Below are positions 16,548 to 25,530 of a DNA stretch of 64,000 nucleotides, one piece after another. This DNA comes from Marinobacter sp. JH2 (GTDB lineage Bacteria > Pseudomonadota > Gammaproteobacteria > Pseudomonadales > Oleiphilaceae), in the NCBI RefSeq assembly GCF_004353225.1, contig NZ_CP037934.1, positions 992,001 to 1,056,000 on the forward strand. The letters are read 5' to 3'. A program made the translations under genes and the position numbers. Within the stretch, counting starts at the first letter, position 1. The number at the start of each line of letters is the position of its first letter. The notes beneath the pieces are model-generated. The model saw nothing but the letters and a program-made list of their open reading frames with translations, was not told the DNA's origin and ran no database searches.

Positions 16548-17482
16548 TGTTCAAACTCCTTAATGGTCGGCCCACCCCACAGCGTGCTCGCAGGGTCCTG
16601 CTCAAGCCGGCGAGTAAAGCTATTTAGATGCCGTAAGGTAGATTTCAATTCCCGAAGGGCAGGCCCTAGCTGAGAGAGCCCTTGAAGCCCGGCGTTTAGC
16701 GAGTGCTCATTGTTGGCGGTGATCGTATCAACCCGCTCCAGAGAGGGTTGCAGGGTTGAGATGGCGGTTTCCATGGTGTTCAACACTGGCACAATCCGGT
16801 CGTTCAAGACCGTTCGGGTTCTATCCGATACGCCGGAAACCTTGATCGAGGCCTCTTCTGCGCGCACTGCGGCGGCATTGAACTGATCCATAAGGGCAAT
16901 GAGCGCTTCACGGTTTGCAAGAAGCGACTCGCTTGCCTCACGTGCGTTATGAATCAGGGCAGAAACATTGTCGACATTTTCTGTGGCTAGCAGGCGGTTC
17001 ATGTTGGTGAGCAATAGTTCTGCCTGAGCGAGCATAGCTTCACCATTATTCATGAGATTGTTCAGGGCAGACGGCTCTGCGTGAATCAACGGCGGGTTAC
17101 TGCGATCACCTTGAAGGTTTGCTTTTTGCGGTGTTCCACCGGTGAACTGAATGCTCATGCTTCCTGTGATGTTAGCCAGCACTAATCCGGCTTTGGTGTC
17201 TTCCCGGACGGGTATGTCTTGCTCAACGCGCACCAATACACGAACGTGGGCCGGATTGTCCGGTGCCAAAGTCAGTTCCAATACGTCACCCACTTGAATT
17301 CCGCTGTACAGCACAGGGTTGCCTTTGGCCAAACCACTAACTGGATGATCAAAATCAATCTGGTAGTAGGCCCACTCCCGATCCGACGAGGATTTACCTA
17401 GCCATAGTGTAAATAACAGGGCGGCGGTCACGGCGGCCAGCGTGAAGAATCCAATAATAACGTGGTGGGCCTTCGGCTCCAT
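16544..17482 (-). CDS. MCE-domain (MlaD-like) periplasmic substrate-binding protein
   Basis: A 312-residue protein with one N-terminal membrane anchor (about 8-28) and a single MCE domain at about 37-125 (DFDHPVSGLAKGNPVLYSGIQVGDV then DTKAGLVLANITGSMSIQFTGG). A long helical C-terminal part rich in Ala, Asn and Leu follows; it probably forms the tube or coiled coil of PqiB/YebT-type systems. It should bind phospholipid in the periplasm between the permease and the lipoprotein. Its start overlaps the stop of the ATPase gene by one base. Confidence 0.9.
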   Translation of the reverse strand: MEPKAHHVIIGFFTLAAVTAALLFTLWLGKSSSDREWAYYQIDFDHPVSGLAKGNPVLYSGIQVGDVLELTLAPDNPAHVRVLVRVEQDIPVREDTKAGLVLANITGSMSIQFTGGTPQKANLQGDRSNPPLIHAEPSALNNLMNNGEAMLAQAELLLTNMNRLLATENVDNVSALIHNAREASESLLANREALIALMDQFNAAAVRAEEASIKVSGVSDRTRTVLNDRIVPVLNTMETAISTLQPSLERVDTITANNEHSLNAGLQGLSQLGPALRELKSTLRHLNSFTRRLEQDPASTLWGGPTIKEFEQ

Positions 17483-18303
17483 TAATGGAACTCCTCTTGA
17501 ATTGGTAACGATCCTGCGAATTTAGCAGCTCGGCCGCGCGGGCCGTGAAAATATTCCTGTATCCAAACGTCATCGGTTTGGGCAACGTGGTCAAGGGTAT
17601 CGGCCACTAATACCTTACGTTGAGCGAGAACAGCGACACGGTCACAGGTTGAATACAGTGTGTCCAAATCGTGAGTCACCAGAAAAACGGTAAGACCCAG
17701 CGCCCGACTCAGGGTAACGATCAGTTCATCGAAGGCAGCAGCTCCAATGGGGTCGAGACCAGCTGTAGGTTCATCCAAAAACAGAATTTCAGGGTCCAGA
17801 GCCAAAGCGCGGGCTAGTGCCGCGCGCTTAACCATGCCACCGGAGAGTTCGGCCGGATATTTCAAAGCCGCTTCGGGTGGTAATCCGGTTAAGGCAAGTT
17901 TCATACGAGCTAAACCTTCAGCATCAGAACGACTAAGCCCTGCATGTTCGATCAATGGTAAGGAAATGTTTTGGACCAAGTTCAGCGAGGTGAACAACGC
18001 GCCGCCCTGAAATAGCACTCCGAAACGCTGTTCATACTGCGAGCGCTCCCCTGCGGACAGATCGGTAAGGTCCACACCGAACACGCGGATATGCCCGGCG
18101 TTGGAGGTATTCAAACCTACAATGGTGCGCAGTAGTACCGACTTGCCCGTTCCTGATCCTCCAACCACACCCAATATTTCACCTGAGTACAGGTTTAGGT
18201 CCAAGCCTTCGTGAACAACATGATTGCCAAAGCGTGTACTCAAGCCCCGTACTTCAATAATGGGCTCGCTGGCGCCATAGCGTTGGATAAAAGGTTCGGT
18301 CAT
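17482..18303 (-). CDS. MlaF-like ABC transporter ATPase
   Basis: A 273-residue ATPase with Walker A GGSGTGKS, the MlaF-type Q-loop FGVLFQGGALFTSLN, signature LSGGMVKRAALARAL and Walker B EILFLDEPTAGLDP, followed by VTHDL. It powers lipid transport with the neighbouring permease, which starts the operon. Spacing is 3 bp from the permease gene and a one-base overlap with the MCE gene. All catalytic motifs are intact. Confidence 0.93.
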   Translation of the reverse strand: MTEPFIQRYGASEPIIEVRGLSTRFGNHVVHEGLDLNLYSGEILGVVGGSGTGKSVLLRTIVGLNTSNAGHIRVFGVDLTDLSAGERSQYEQRFGVLFQGGALFTSLNLVQNISLPLIEHAGLSRSDAEGLARMKLALTGLPPEAALKYPAELSGGMVKRAALARALALDPEILFLDEPTAGLDPIGAAAFDELIVTLSRALGLTVFLVTHDLDTLYSTCDRVAVLAQRKVLVADTLDHVAQTDDVWIQEYFHGPRGRAAKFAGSLPIQEEFH

Positions 18304-18306
18304 GCG

Positions 18307-19458
18307 TTACCAGCCCATTTCCATAAAGAATAACGCGGCGATGGAATCCAGAAGAATCACCATGAAGATCGACTGCACGACACTGGATGTCGTGTGCTCG
18401 CCGACCGATTGCGCGCTGCCAGACACCTTAAAGCCTTCCAGGCACCCGATAACGGCGATTAAAAATGCAAACACCGGCGCTTTGCCGATGCCTACCAGAA
18501 AGTGGGTTAAGCCGATGTCCCGTTCGACAATGGCCATATATTGGCTTGGCGGAATTTCTAACGTAATGGCGCACACCACCGCACCGCCGATCATCCCGGA
18601 AATCATGCCCACAAACGTAAGTACCGGGAGGCTTACCATCATCGCCAGCACTTTTGGAACAACTAACAGCTCCACAGGGTTCAGGCCCAATGTCCGTATA
18701 GCGTCCAGTTCTTCGTTCACCTTCATCGCGCCGATGTGTGCGGTGAAAGAGCTGGCCGTACGGCCAGCCAACAAAATAGCAGCCAGCAAAACGCCAAATT
18801 CCCGCAGAAATGAAAAAGCCACGAGGTTTACGGTGTAAATGGTGGCGCCAAAGTCTTGCAATACGGTGGCGCCCAAAAAGGCGACAACAGCACCCACCAA
18901 AAAGGTGAGCAGTGCGACAATGGGCAGGGCATTCAGCCCGGTGTCGTGAACGGCAGCGACAAACGGGGTGAATCGCCAACGACTAGGGCGTGGCAAGATG
19001 TAGAACAGCGTTGCTAACGTTTCTCCAATGAAGCCGGCTAAAAGCCAGGCTAGGCGGGCAACGGCGGTCACCTTTTCTCCGGTGCTTGCTAGAAACGCCA
19101 GAATTGGGTTGGATTTAGGGGCAGGGTGTTCTGTTGCCTCCATGGCCGACGCTACCGTTGTAATCAAGGCAGTTTGCTCAGTGCCAAGATCGCTCACTCG
19201 AAGTGCCTGCACTAACGCTGTGCTGCCAGCCAGTTTTACGAGCAAAGACGCGCCCGCAGTATCTACCCGGCCGAGCTGAGACACTTCCAAGCTGACGTTC
19301 GATAGATTGTTCCTTTGTACCTGCTCGACCAGTCTAGCTAGGGTTGTGTAGTTGGCCAGTGTCCAATCGCCGCTGAACGTCAGCGCTGAACCATTGAGCT
19401 CAACGTTGCCTGATGACCGTTCCGGTGAATTCGAATGTTGCTGAGGAGAGATCGTCAC
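18307..19458 (-). CDS. MlaE-family permease with N-terminal STAS domain
   Basis: A 383-residue protein. Residues about 20-105 form a STAS-like domain (LTFSGDWTLANYTTLARLV, then RVDTAGASLLVKL). The rest is an MlaE permease with five to six membrane segments and signatures ALPIVALLTFLVGAVVAF, GRTASSFTAHIGAMKVNEELDAIRTLG and FVGMISGMIGGAVV. In the E. coli Mla system the STAS protein MlaB is separate; here it is fused to the permease, as in several pseudomonad MCE operons. It is the first gene of the four-gene operon. Confidence 0.92.
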   Translation of the reverse strand: MTISPQQHSNSPERSSGNVELNGSALTFSGDWTLANYTTLARLVEQVQRNNLSNVSLEVSQLGRVDTAGASLLVKLAGSTALVQALRVSDLGTEQTALITTVASAMEATEHPAPKSNPILAFLASTGEKVTAVARLAWLLAGFIGETLATLFYILPRPSRWRFTPFVAAVHDTGLNALPIVALLTFLVGAVVAFLGATVLQDFGATIYTVNLVAFSFLREFGVLLAAILLAGRTASSFTAHIGAMKVNEELDAIRTLGLNPVELLVVPKVLAMMVSLPVLTFVGMISGMIGGAVVCAITLEIPPSQYMAIVERDIGLTHFLVGIGKAPVFAFLIAVIGCLEGFKVSGSAQSVGEHTTSSVVQSIFMVILLDSIAALFFMEMGW

Positions 19459-19494
19459 TACGAAATGACATCCTTGCTGCTGTTCACTGCAAGC

Positions 19495-20109
19495 TTAGAG
19501 ATTCCAGTAGCAGTCCGCCAGTAACTTTCGGTCATCTTCGTCGTGACTGGCTAGAACCAAGGCCACGCCTCGTGACTTCTCTTCCAGAAGCATCGCCCGA
19601 AGAGCGGTCTTCGCGTTGTTATCCAGTCCCGTTAAGGGCTCGTCCAACAGCAGCAAAGGTTGCCTACGCAAAATAGCTCTCACCAGTGCGACACGTTGCC
19701 GCTGACCTCCGGACAAATCACCCGGCATTCTAGTACCGAAGCCGGCAAGCCCGGTGCGCTCAAGCCCTTGATCGATACTCTTCTTTTGCTCAGGGGTCAG
19801 CTTCAAGCCTGGATGCAGTCCGAGTCCAATATTGGTGGCAACATCTAAATGCTCAAAAAGATTGTGTTCTTGAAATACGCTGGTCACTGGCCGGTTCCAA
19901 GGCTTCAGGTTCTGAATAGGTTCACCTTTCCAGATAACTTGGCCGGAATCCGGCTCCAGAAAACCGGCAATCAAATTCAACAGCGTGGTTTTGCCGCTTC
20001 CACTGGCGCCATGAATTGCCACGCAATGTCCGGGAGATAGCGAGAAGTGGTATTCCCAGCCCTTAATTTGCCCTGGGTAGCGAAAACTCAAGTGTTCGAC
20101 ATCAAGCAT
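19495..20109 (-). CDS. thiQ: Thiamine ABC transporter ATPase ThiQ
   Basis: I choose ATG 20109 (MLDVEHLSF), which gives 204 residues and an 8-bp overlap with thiP; the longer frame runs into thiP sequence. Motifs: Walker A GASGSGKT, Q-loop VFQEHNLFEHLDV, signature LSGGQRQRVALVRAI, Walker B LLLLDEPLTGLD, switch ASHDEDD. It powers uptake of thiamine or thiamine phosphates. It is the last gene of the thiBPQ operon under the TPP riboswitch. Confidence 0.94.
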   Translation of the reverse strand: MLDVEHLSFRYPGQIKGWEYHFSLSPGHCVAIHGASGSGKTTLLNLIAGFLEPDSGQVIWKGEPIQNLKPWNRPVTSVFQEHNLFEHLDVATNIGLGLHPGLKLTPEQKKSIDQGLERTGLAGFGTRMPGDLSGGQRQRVALVRAILRRQPLLLLDEPLTGLDNNAKTALRAMLLEEKSRGVALVLASHDEDDRKLLADCYWNL

Positions 20110-21772
20110 GCTCGGGCTCCAAGGTGGTTTCGGGAAAAATGGCTTCTCGTTGGTGCGCGGGCGGTCGGCCAATGGCAGACAAAAGCCCGAAAATAGACAC
20201 CAGTAACACCAGCAACCAAAGGCCGGTACCTGCGGCGGCCGACACTTGGTAACTGCTCAATTGTTGGTAAAGCAGAACAGGCAATGTCGGCTGCCCAGGA
20301 CTTCCAAATAACGCAATTACGCCGAAATCCCCCATCGAAAGCGCAATGCCATAGGCCAGCCCCAACGCCATCGGGCGGCGTAGCAAGGGCCAAAAAATCC
20401 GACGCCAGCGGTACCAACCCAAAATGCCCAGCTGATCTGCAACTCGAAGAGAGTGGCTATCTTGGCTGTTCAACGGGCCGCGCAGTACCTGAATAACGAA
20501 GGGCAGGGCCATCAAGCTGTTGATTAAAGCAACCAGCACCCATCCCTGCGCATGGTTACCCAAGCTTGGGCGAAGCAGGAGGAATAGCCCGGTACCAAGT
20601 ACGATGGGTGGCACAATCAACGGCAGGTAGCCGGTGGTCGTAGGGATGGCTTTCAATATCGGGTTAGTCGTTTTGTTGGCCGAAGCCAGAATCATTAAAG
20701 ATGCGGCAACGGAGCCAAGGCCAGCGGGCAGCGCAATTAGCAAGCTGCGCCCGGTTGCGGGTAATAGTTGTTCATAGATGGAAGCGCCGGTATTCAGAGT
20801 AAGCAACGCCGGCAAGCCACGGATGCTAATGGCCAACAAGGGCAGCAATAAGAAAAGGCTGAACGCCAGTAGTAGAATGCCAGACAACACCGCCTGTGTT
20901 GGCCAAGGCTTTAGCGGAACCCTGTGAGACAGCTGCCGATTGGGAAGGAGAGAAGTTTCCAAACGCTGGCGGAACACCAGCCACCACAAGCTACCGCAAA
21001 TCAATAATTGAATGACCGCTAAAACCGCCGCTTGCGGGAAGTCGAATTCGAAACGCAGCGCCTGATAAATCGCCACTTCCAGTGTCGTTGCAGCAGGTCC
21101 ACCCCCGAGAGTCATGATGATGGCAAAGCTGGTGAAACATAAGGTAAAGACCAGAGCGCTCAGCCCGGGTAAAACAGGGCGCAGGGCCGGCCATTCAACC
21201 GAACGCCATAACCACCAGCCGCGAAGCCCGAGTTGTGAGGCAATCCGAAGGCGCGATGGGGGCACCGCTTCTAATGATTGCAGCATCACGCGGGCTGCAA
21301 GAGGCGCATTAAAGAATATGTGGGCCAGCAGAATGCCATTCAGCCCGTAGAGGTTCCAGCCGTTTCCGGGAAACCATTCGGTCAACAAACCGGTAACCCA
21401 GCCTTGACGACCATACACGCCAATAATGCCTGACACTGCAACGATGGTGGGTAGCACCAAGCTGAGCTCCATCACTCGAAGTAATGCCGAGCGGCCTGGG
21501 AAGCGTCGGTATCGTGCCAAGGCGCGGGAGATGGGCAGTGCCAATGCCAAACTGACTAAAACCGATAGTGTCGCCTGCCAGACGGTGAACCACACCACCC
21601 CTCTTAAATACCGGCTGTTAAACACCGTGGAGAGGTCTAGACCTCCGGCGGTTATCAGCATGCTGCCAAGGCCAAGGGCGACCAGTAACAACAAGGCCAT
21701 CCCAATGAGTTGGCCCGGGATAAGCTGCCATCCCGGGTGGTCTAATGGTGCTTTCATCGGTGTAGAGCGCAT
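20102..21772 (-). CDS. thiP: Thiamine ABC transporter permease ThiP
   Basis: A 556-residue permease with two homologous halves of about six membrane segments each. Each half carries an EAA-type loop: ASQLGLRGWWLWRSVEWP in the first and ADQLGILGWYRWRRIFWP in the second. This double-length architecture is typical of ThiP. The substrate assignment rests on the flanking thiB and thiQ genes and the TPP riboswitch. The start is 4 bp after the thiB stop. Confidence 0.94.
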   Translation of the reverse strand: MRSTPMKAPLDHPGWQLIPGQLIGMALLLLVALGLGSMLITAGGLDLSTVFNSRYLRGVVWFTVWQATLSVLVSLALALPISRALARYRRFPGRSALLRVMELSLVLPTIVAVSGIIGVYGRQGWVTGLLTEWFPGNGWNLYGLNGILLAHIFFNAPLAARVMLQSLEAVPPSRLRIASQLGLRGWWLWRSVEWPALRPVLPGLSALVFTLCFTSFAIIMTLGGGPAATTLEVAIYQALRFEFDFPQAAVLAVIQLLICGSLWWLVFRQRLETSLLPNRQLSHRVPLKPWPTQAVLSGILLLAFSLFLLLPLLAISIRGLPALLTLNTGASIYEQLLPATGRSLLIALPAGLGSVAASLMILASANKTTNPILKAIPTTTGYLPLIVPPIVLGTGLFLLLRPSLGNHAQGWVLVALINSLMALPFVIQVLRGPLNSQDSHSLRVADQLGILGWYRWRRIFWPLLRRPMALGLAYGIALSMGDFGVIALFGSPGQPTLPVLLYQQLSSYQVSAAAGTGLWLLVLLVSIFGLLSAIGRPPAHQREAIFPETTLEPEHA

Positions 21773-21776
21773 GGAA

Positions 21777-22781
21777 TTATCGAGTCATCGCATCCAGCCA
21801 GTCGTTTACAAGCTGGCGCCGTTGCTCGGCAACATCGGCAGGGGGCAGGAAGAACGTGTGCTCAGGGGTAATCAGTCGGTCGAAAACGCCGGGTAGGTCG
21901 TCCCCCAGGTCGATGGCGGGGTACATCACGTTCTTAAGGGGGATGTGCTTTTGAAATTCAGGAGTTAGCATGAAATCCAAAAATCTGCGTGCCAAGACTT
22001 TTTGTTGGGACGATTCGATCAGCGCGGCCACTTCTACTTGAAGGTAGTGACCTTCTTCAAATTGAACCGCTTGGTAACGGTCGGTTTTATCAACCGCCAT
22101 GTGATAGGCGGGTGAAGTGCTGTACGAAAGAATCATCGGTGCTTCGCCATTCATAAACAGCGAGAAGTAGCCATCACTCCAGCTTTGTGTGGTGGCCAAA
22201 ACTTTGTCATTAAGTTGTTCCCATTTGACCGGAGCTTTGTCGCCGTAGACCGAATGCATCCACAACAACAGGCCGAGCCCAGGGGTGCTGGTGCGCGGGT
22301 CCTGAATAATGATTTTCAGGTCATCGGATGAGCTAATCAATTCCTCGAAGCTGGTCGGGGGCTCTGACAGCTGCTGGGTGTCATACACAAACGCAAAGTA
22401 ACCCCAGTCATAAGGGATGAAATGCGTATCATCCCACTCGATCGGTAAAGCCAGCGCGTCCAAAGAGCGCTTGTGCTCACCGATGAGGCCGGTCTGAAGG
22501 GCGGTTTCCATGGTTGCGGTATCCAGGCCCAACACCACATCGGCCGGGGTTGAAGTACCTTCCAATCTTAGCCTCTGCAGAATATCACCGCCGCTGTTCA
22601 GTACGGTGTAATTGAGTGCGCAATCACATTGCTTCTCGAAGGCATCTTTGACACCGGGCCCGGGGCCCCATTCAGCCGCGAATGACGGATGGGTGTAAAC
22701 GTTCAATTCAGGGCGATCGGCAGAGTGTGTGGCCAGCGGTAAGGTGATGGCCAACAACAAAAGGGATAAGCGATATAGCAT
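21777..22781 (-). CDS. thiB: Thiamine-binding periplasmic protein ThiB
   Basis: I prefer ATG 22781, because AAGGA lies about nine bases before it but overlaps an earlier ATG at 22790. The product is about 334 residues with a signal peptide (LYRLSLLLLAITLPLATHS). The fold of iron/thiamine-type binding proteins is seen in ELNVYTHPSFAAEWGPGPGVK near the mature N-terminus and in YDWGYFAFVYDT. It captures thiamine in the periplasm for ThiPQ. It is the first gene after the riboswitch. Confidence 0.93.
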   Translation of the reverse strand: MLYRLSLLLLAITLPLATHSADRPELNVYTHPSFAAEWGPGPGVKDAFEKQCDCALNYTVLNSGGDILQRLRLEGTSTPADVVLGLDTATMETALQTGLIGEHKRSLDALALPIEWDDTHFIPYDWGYFAFVYDTQQLSEPPTSFEELISSSDDLKIIIQDPRTSTPGLGLLLWMHSVYGDKAPVKWEQLNDKVLATTQSWSDGYFSLFMNGEAPMILSYSTSPAYHMAVDKTDRYQAVQFEEGHYLQVEVAALIESSQQKVLARRFLDFMLTPEFQKHIPLKNVMYPAIDLGDDLPGVFDRLITPEHTFFLPPADVAEQRRQLVNDWLDAMTR

Positions 22782-22837
22782 GTGCGGCATCCTTATATTG
22801 GGGGAGCCATGCCGCGGGAGGCACTGTGTTCAGTGCG

Positions 22838-22922
22838 ACTCAATTCCTTCGCCGGCATTATCCGTGTCAGGTTCCGCGGGTGTGGTCTCAGCCCTTTCTA
22901 GATAGAGGGCACCCCGTTGAGT
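22838..22922 (-). promoter_or_regulatory. TPP riboswitch (THI element) of thiBPQ
   Basis: On the minus strand all the diagnostic blocks occur in order: GGGGTGCC, GGGCTGAGA, ACACCCG, then GAACCTGACACGGATAATGC and CGGCGAAGGAA. The closing P1 helix ACTCAA/TTGAGT marks the ends. It ends about 57 bases before the thiB start. In gammaproteobacteria such elements usually mask the ribosome-binding site when thiamine pyrophosphate is bound. Confidence 0.97.
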
Positions 22923-23085
22923 TAGCGCGATTCTACCATGGCGCGGTGGTAGGACAAATGCGAGGTGTTTGTAGGCTAAAGGTTAAAAAATGTACGGAAA
23001 GACGAAAGTCTCAAATTTCGCTGATAGAATGAAGCACCTTTTTAGTCAGCTACACAACTATTTAAACCCTTGAGGTAATGTGCGT

Positions 23086-23817
23086 ATGTTTTTGCACACA
23101 AAACGACGCCCTTTGACATTGCTGTCGGGCCTGGCATTTCTTGTGTCGTTTTCCGTACAAACGAATGCTTCATCTTTTGATGAAGAGCTGCTCGATAAAT
23201 TAGCAGGCTCCGCACCCTACTTAAGCGCAGAGGTGTTAGGTGCGGCGTTTAAAGCAACTCAGTGTGCGGTTAACAACGGTGTTGCTATGCCCGAGCGGCT
23301 GGCGGTCATTGATTTTTCGCTGCCATCCAGTGCGGAGCGTATGTGGATCTTCGATTTGAGCAAGGGAGATTTGTTGCTTAGAGACTTGGTGGCCCATGGA
23401 AAGAACTCCGGAAACGTCGAAGCCAGCGCCTTCTCAAACATCGAAGGTAGCCACCAATCCAGCATCGGCCTGTTTAAGGGCAACGAAAGCTACAGTGGAA
23501 CCCACGGTTACGCATTACGGTTAGATGGATTAGAGCCGGGAGTGAACGATCTGGCCCGTCAGCGAGCCATTGTGATTCATGGCGCAGATTACGTTAGCCC
23601 AGATTGGGTAGCAGACTATGGACGGATTGGTCGCAGCCACGGCTGTCCTGCGGTAGACAGAAAAGTGATTCGTTCAGTCGTGGATAATCTGAAGGGTGGG
23701 CAGTTGGTGTTTACCTATTACCCGGATCAGGAATGGTTGCAGAGTTCCAGCTTCCTGAATTGTGATGCCCCCGCCCAAGTGGCCGAAGCCAGTCAGGCGA
23801 AGGGTAATAACTCATAA
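23086..23817 (+). CDS. Murein L,D-transpeptidase catalytic domain family protein
   Basis: ATG 23086 is favoured because TGAGGT is nine bases upstream; a GTG at 23080 would be too close to it. The product is 243 residues with a signal peptide (LTLLSGLAFLVSFSVQTNAS). The catalytic region contains HGADYVSPDW and the essential IGRSHGCPAVDRKV with Cys in the SHGC motif of YkuD-type enzymes. GNESYSGTHGYALRLDGLEPGVND lies before it. The family is predicted to cut or cross-link peptidoglycan peptides in the periplasm; the precise activity is unproven. It is convergent with the START-domain gene. Confidence 0.87.
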   Translation: MFLHTKRRPLTLLSGLAFLVSFSVQTNASSFDEELLDKLAGSAPYLSAEVLGAAFKATQCAVNNGVAMPERLAVIDFSLPSSAERMWIFDLSKGDLLLRDLVAHGKNSGNVEASAFSNIEGSHQSSIGLFKGNESYSGTHGYALRLDGLEPGVNDLARQRAIVIHGADYVSPDWVADYGRIGRSHGCPAVDRKVIRSVVDNLKGGQLVFTYYPDQEWLQSSSFLNCDAPAQVAEASQAKGNNS

Positions 23818-23831
23818 GCAGGCTGGCTCTT

Positions 23832-24536
23832 TTAAGAACCCAGCGTTGAGAAGCGCAGGTTGTGCTTCTCAACGAGTTCTGTCGGTACGTTTTCCTCGCT
23901 GTAGTGTTTGAACGGTTCCTTGTTCATCATTTTCTGAAGGCCCTCCAAAGTCCGAATTGGCGCATCAGTCGCTACCATGTTCGCAATCCACGCAGGAACC
24001 AATCCGCCAGGATCTACCTGCGTTGTAAAGGTAATACGCGTCCAGCCGTCTGCAAGTGGTTCGATGTAAAAGCTATTGTTCAGCATCGGAATGCGAACGT
24101 AGTCGGATTGCTCCGGAGCTGCTTGCGGACGACCAATAGATTGGACGGTGACAGGACCATCTACTTTTGTTTGTTCAAACGAAGACTTCATAACCAGGTC
24201 GCGATCGGAAGCAGGCCAAACGCCATCGAACATCATCCAAAGAAACTTTTCGCCGTCGTCTGTGTGATGGTAACGCGCTTTCTGGCAGTTGTAGATCCAC
24301 TGCGGGCACAGAGAAATGTCGTTGATGACTGACATGGCTGAAAAGATGGAATGCGGAGTCTCCACCACACCACGGAATTGCTTGATAGACGAGTTCTCCG
24401 CATCGCGAACATAGGTTGTGATATCGGAACGCTCTTCGCCCTGTTGTTTGACCACCCAATCAGAGGCAAGGGTAGAGCTCATGCTGAATAGCGACAGCGT
24501 TAGAAATGCCAAAGTCGAAAGAATGAAATGCCGCAT
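23832..24536 (-). CDS. Secreted START-domain lipid-binding-like protein
   Basis: A 234-residue protein with a signal peptide (FILSTLAFLTLSLFSMSSTLAS). The START/SRPBCC fold is seen in WVVKQQGEERSDITTYVRD at the start, CPQWIYNCQKAR and VWPASDRDLVM in the middle, then WTRITFTTQVDPGGLVPAWIANM near the end. The fold makes a hydrophobic pocket for lipids or other apolar ligands; no ligand is known for the periplasmic bacterial forms. It is monocistronic, convergent with the L,D-transpeptidase-family gene. Confidence 0.85.
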   Translation of the reverse strand: MRHFILSTLAFLTLSLFSMSSTLASDWVVKQQGEERSDITTYVRDAENSSIKQFRGVVETPHSIFSAMSVINDISLCPQWIYNCQKARYHHTDDGEKFLWMMFDGVWPASDRDLVMKSSFEQTKVDGPVTVQSIGRPQAAPEQSDYVRIPMLNNSFYIEPLADGWTRITFTTQVDPGGLVPAWIANMVATDAPIRTLEGLQKMMNKEPFKHYSEENVPTELVEKHNLRFSTLGS

Positions 24537-24710
24537 AGTTAATACAAACCTTTATGGAAACGGAACACTAATAGACCGGGATTCTCGGAGATGCAGAAAG
24601 GTGAAGCTATGGCGGGAATGACTGAAGCATAGAGAGGAAAGGCAAAGACGATGAATTTTGGCTAAAAAATGGCCAAATAATGCGTAAAAACAAACGGTTG
24701 AAAAAAGTTG

Positions 24711-24738
24711 TTGACGGCGGCGAAGTAATCCGTAGAAT
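24711..24738 (+). promoter_or_regulatory. Sigma-70 promoter of the tRNA-Gly/tRNA-Cys unit
   Basis: TTGACG, 16 bases, TAGAAT. It lies 39 bp upstream of tRNA-Gly, at the distance expected for a short leader that is trimmed away. Confidence 0.75.
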
Positions 24739-24776
24739 ACGCATCCGTTGACGAGGCAAAGCCTCTTAAACGAAGA

Positions 24777-24852
24777 GCGGGAATAGCTCAGTTGGTAGAG
24801 CACAACCTTGCCAAGGTTGGGGTCGCGAGTTCGAATCTCGTTTCCCGCTCCA
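24777..24852 (+). tRNA. tRNA-Gly (anticodon GCC)
   Basis: A 76-nt cloverleaf with acceptor GCGGGAA/TTCCCGC and an encoded CCA. The D arm contains AGCTCAGTTGGTAGAGC, the anticodon stem AACCT/AGGTT (CAACCTTGCCAAGGTTG) carries GCC, and the T arm contains GTTCGAATC. It is followed by tRNA-Cys after 50 bp. Confidence 0.97.
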
Positions 24853-24902
24853 TTTCTAAGTCTCTCACGCCCCCTGAGAGCAAGGCCTGAAAAGGCTTAC
24901 CC

Positions 24903-24976
24903 GGCGCGGTGGCAGAGTGGTTATGCAGCGGACTGCAACTCCGTGTACGCCGGTTCGATTCCGACCCGCGCCTCCA
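24903..24976 (+). tRNA. tRNA-Cys (anticodon GCA)
   Basis: A 74-nt cloverleaf with acceptor GGCGCGG/CCGCGCC and an encoded CCA. The anticodon GCA sits in GGACTGCAACTCC, and the T arm is GGTTCGATTCC. Its 3' half is duplicated at 40293-40341, which marks it as the insertion site of a genomic island; the gene itself is left intact. Confidence 0.97.
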
Positions 24977-24981
24977 TTTTT
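24933..24981 (+). repeat. Left attachment repeat (attL-type) inside tRNA-Cys
   Basis: A 49-bp segment from the tRNA-Cys anticodon loop through the CCA end to TTTTT. It recurs directly at 40293-40341 with one difference (C at the ninth base here, T there). Tyrosine integrases typically recombine at such tRNA 3' ends. Confidence 0.85.
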
Positions 24982-25118
24982 ACCCTTTAGAACCAACAAA
25001 TTACTTCTTTCGCATTTAGTTGATTTGCTCACCCAAAAAATATCCAAATTAAACCCAAAATATTATCCGTGTTCTACAGCAGAACATAGTGTGCCCGCTA
25101 ACTTGTCTGTCATCCTCA

Positions 25119-25397
25119 TCAGGTCTTTTGTTCCCGCTCAAATCTGATCGTTGTCCTCGCCCGCTTAGGCGGCTTGATCAACCGGCAATGATTCCGCATG
25201 GCCTGCGTTTCATGTCCGCCTTTGTCGTTTTCTCTTTGGCTCAGAAATTCTTCGGTCAGTCCTTTCTTGCGAAGGTCTCTGAGGTGGTACATGCCTCCAT
25301 AGCCTGATGTCTTGCGGGCATCTCGCCAGGCGGCCTGCATAGTTCTGTGTTTTACTTGTCGGGCTCTGCAGCGCGTATCGAAGTAGTGTGGATACAC
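25119..25397 (-). pseudogene. C-terminal remnant of a tyrosine recombinase/integrase
   Basis: Only 92 residues remain of a protein that should be over 300. They match the end of the catalytic domain: LRDLRKKGLTEEF (the HxxR-type region), then ENDKGGHETQAMRNHCRLI with the GGH motif. The position where the family has the nucleophilic Tyr (usually HYRLI) is Cys here (TGC codon, 25185-25187). With the N-terminal core and the apparent nucleophile both lost it should be inactive. It lies 137 bp from the tRNA-Cys repeat with its 3' end facing the tRNA, as is normal for island integrases. Family assignment is from motif memory. Confidence 0.65.
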
Positions 25398-25530
25398 CAG
25401 TAGAGTCTATGCACTATCTTCATGACTCCCAGTTTCTCGCGTTTTCATGAACCGGCTGGCTCATGGATTAGAAGCGGATGAAAGAGTGAATTTGTGAGGA
25501 TTTTCAGATGTTTCCGATTATAATGGTGAC

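Noticed and set aside
24865..25047. Minus-strand frame containing GAGRNRTGVHGVAVRC
   Set aside because: It reads antisense through the intact tRNA-Cys gene.
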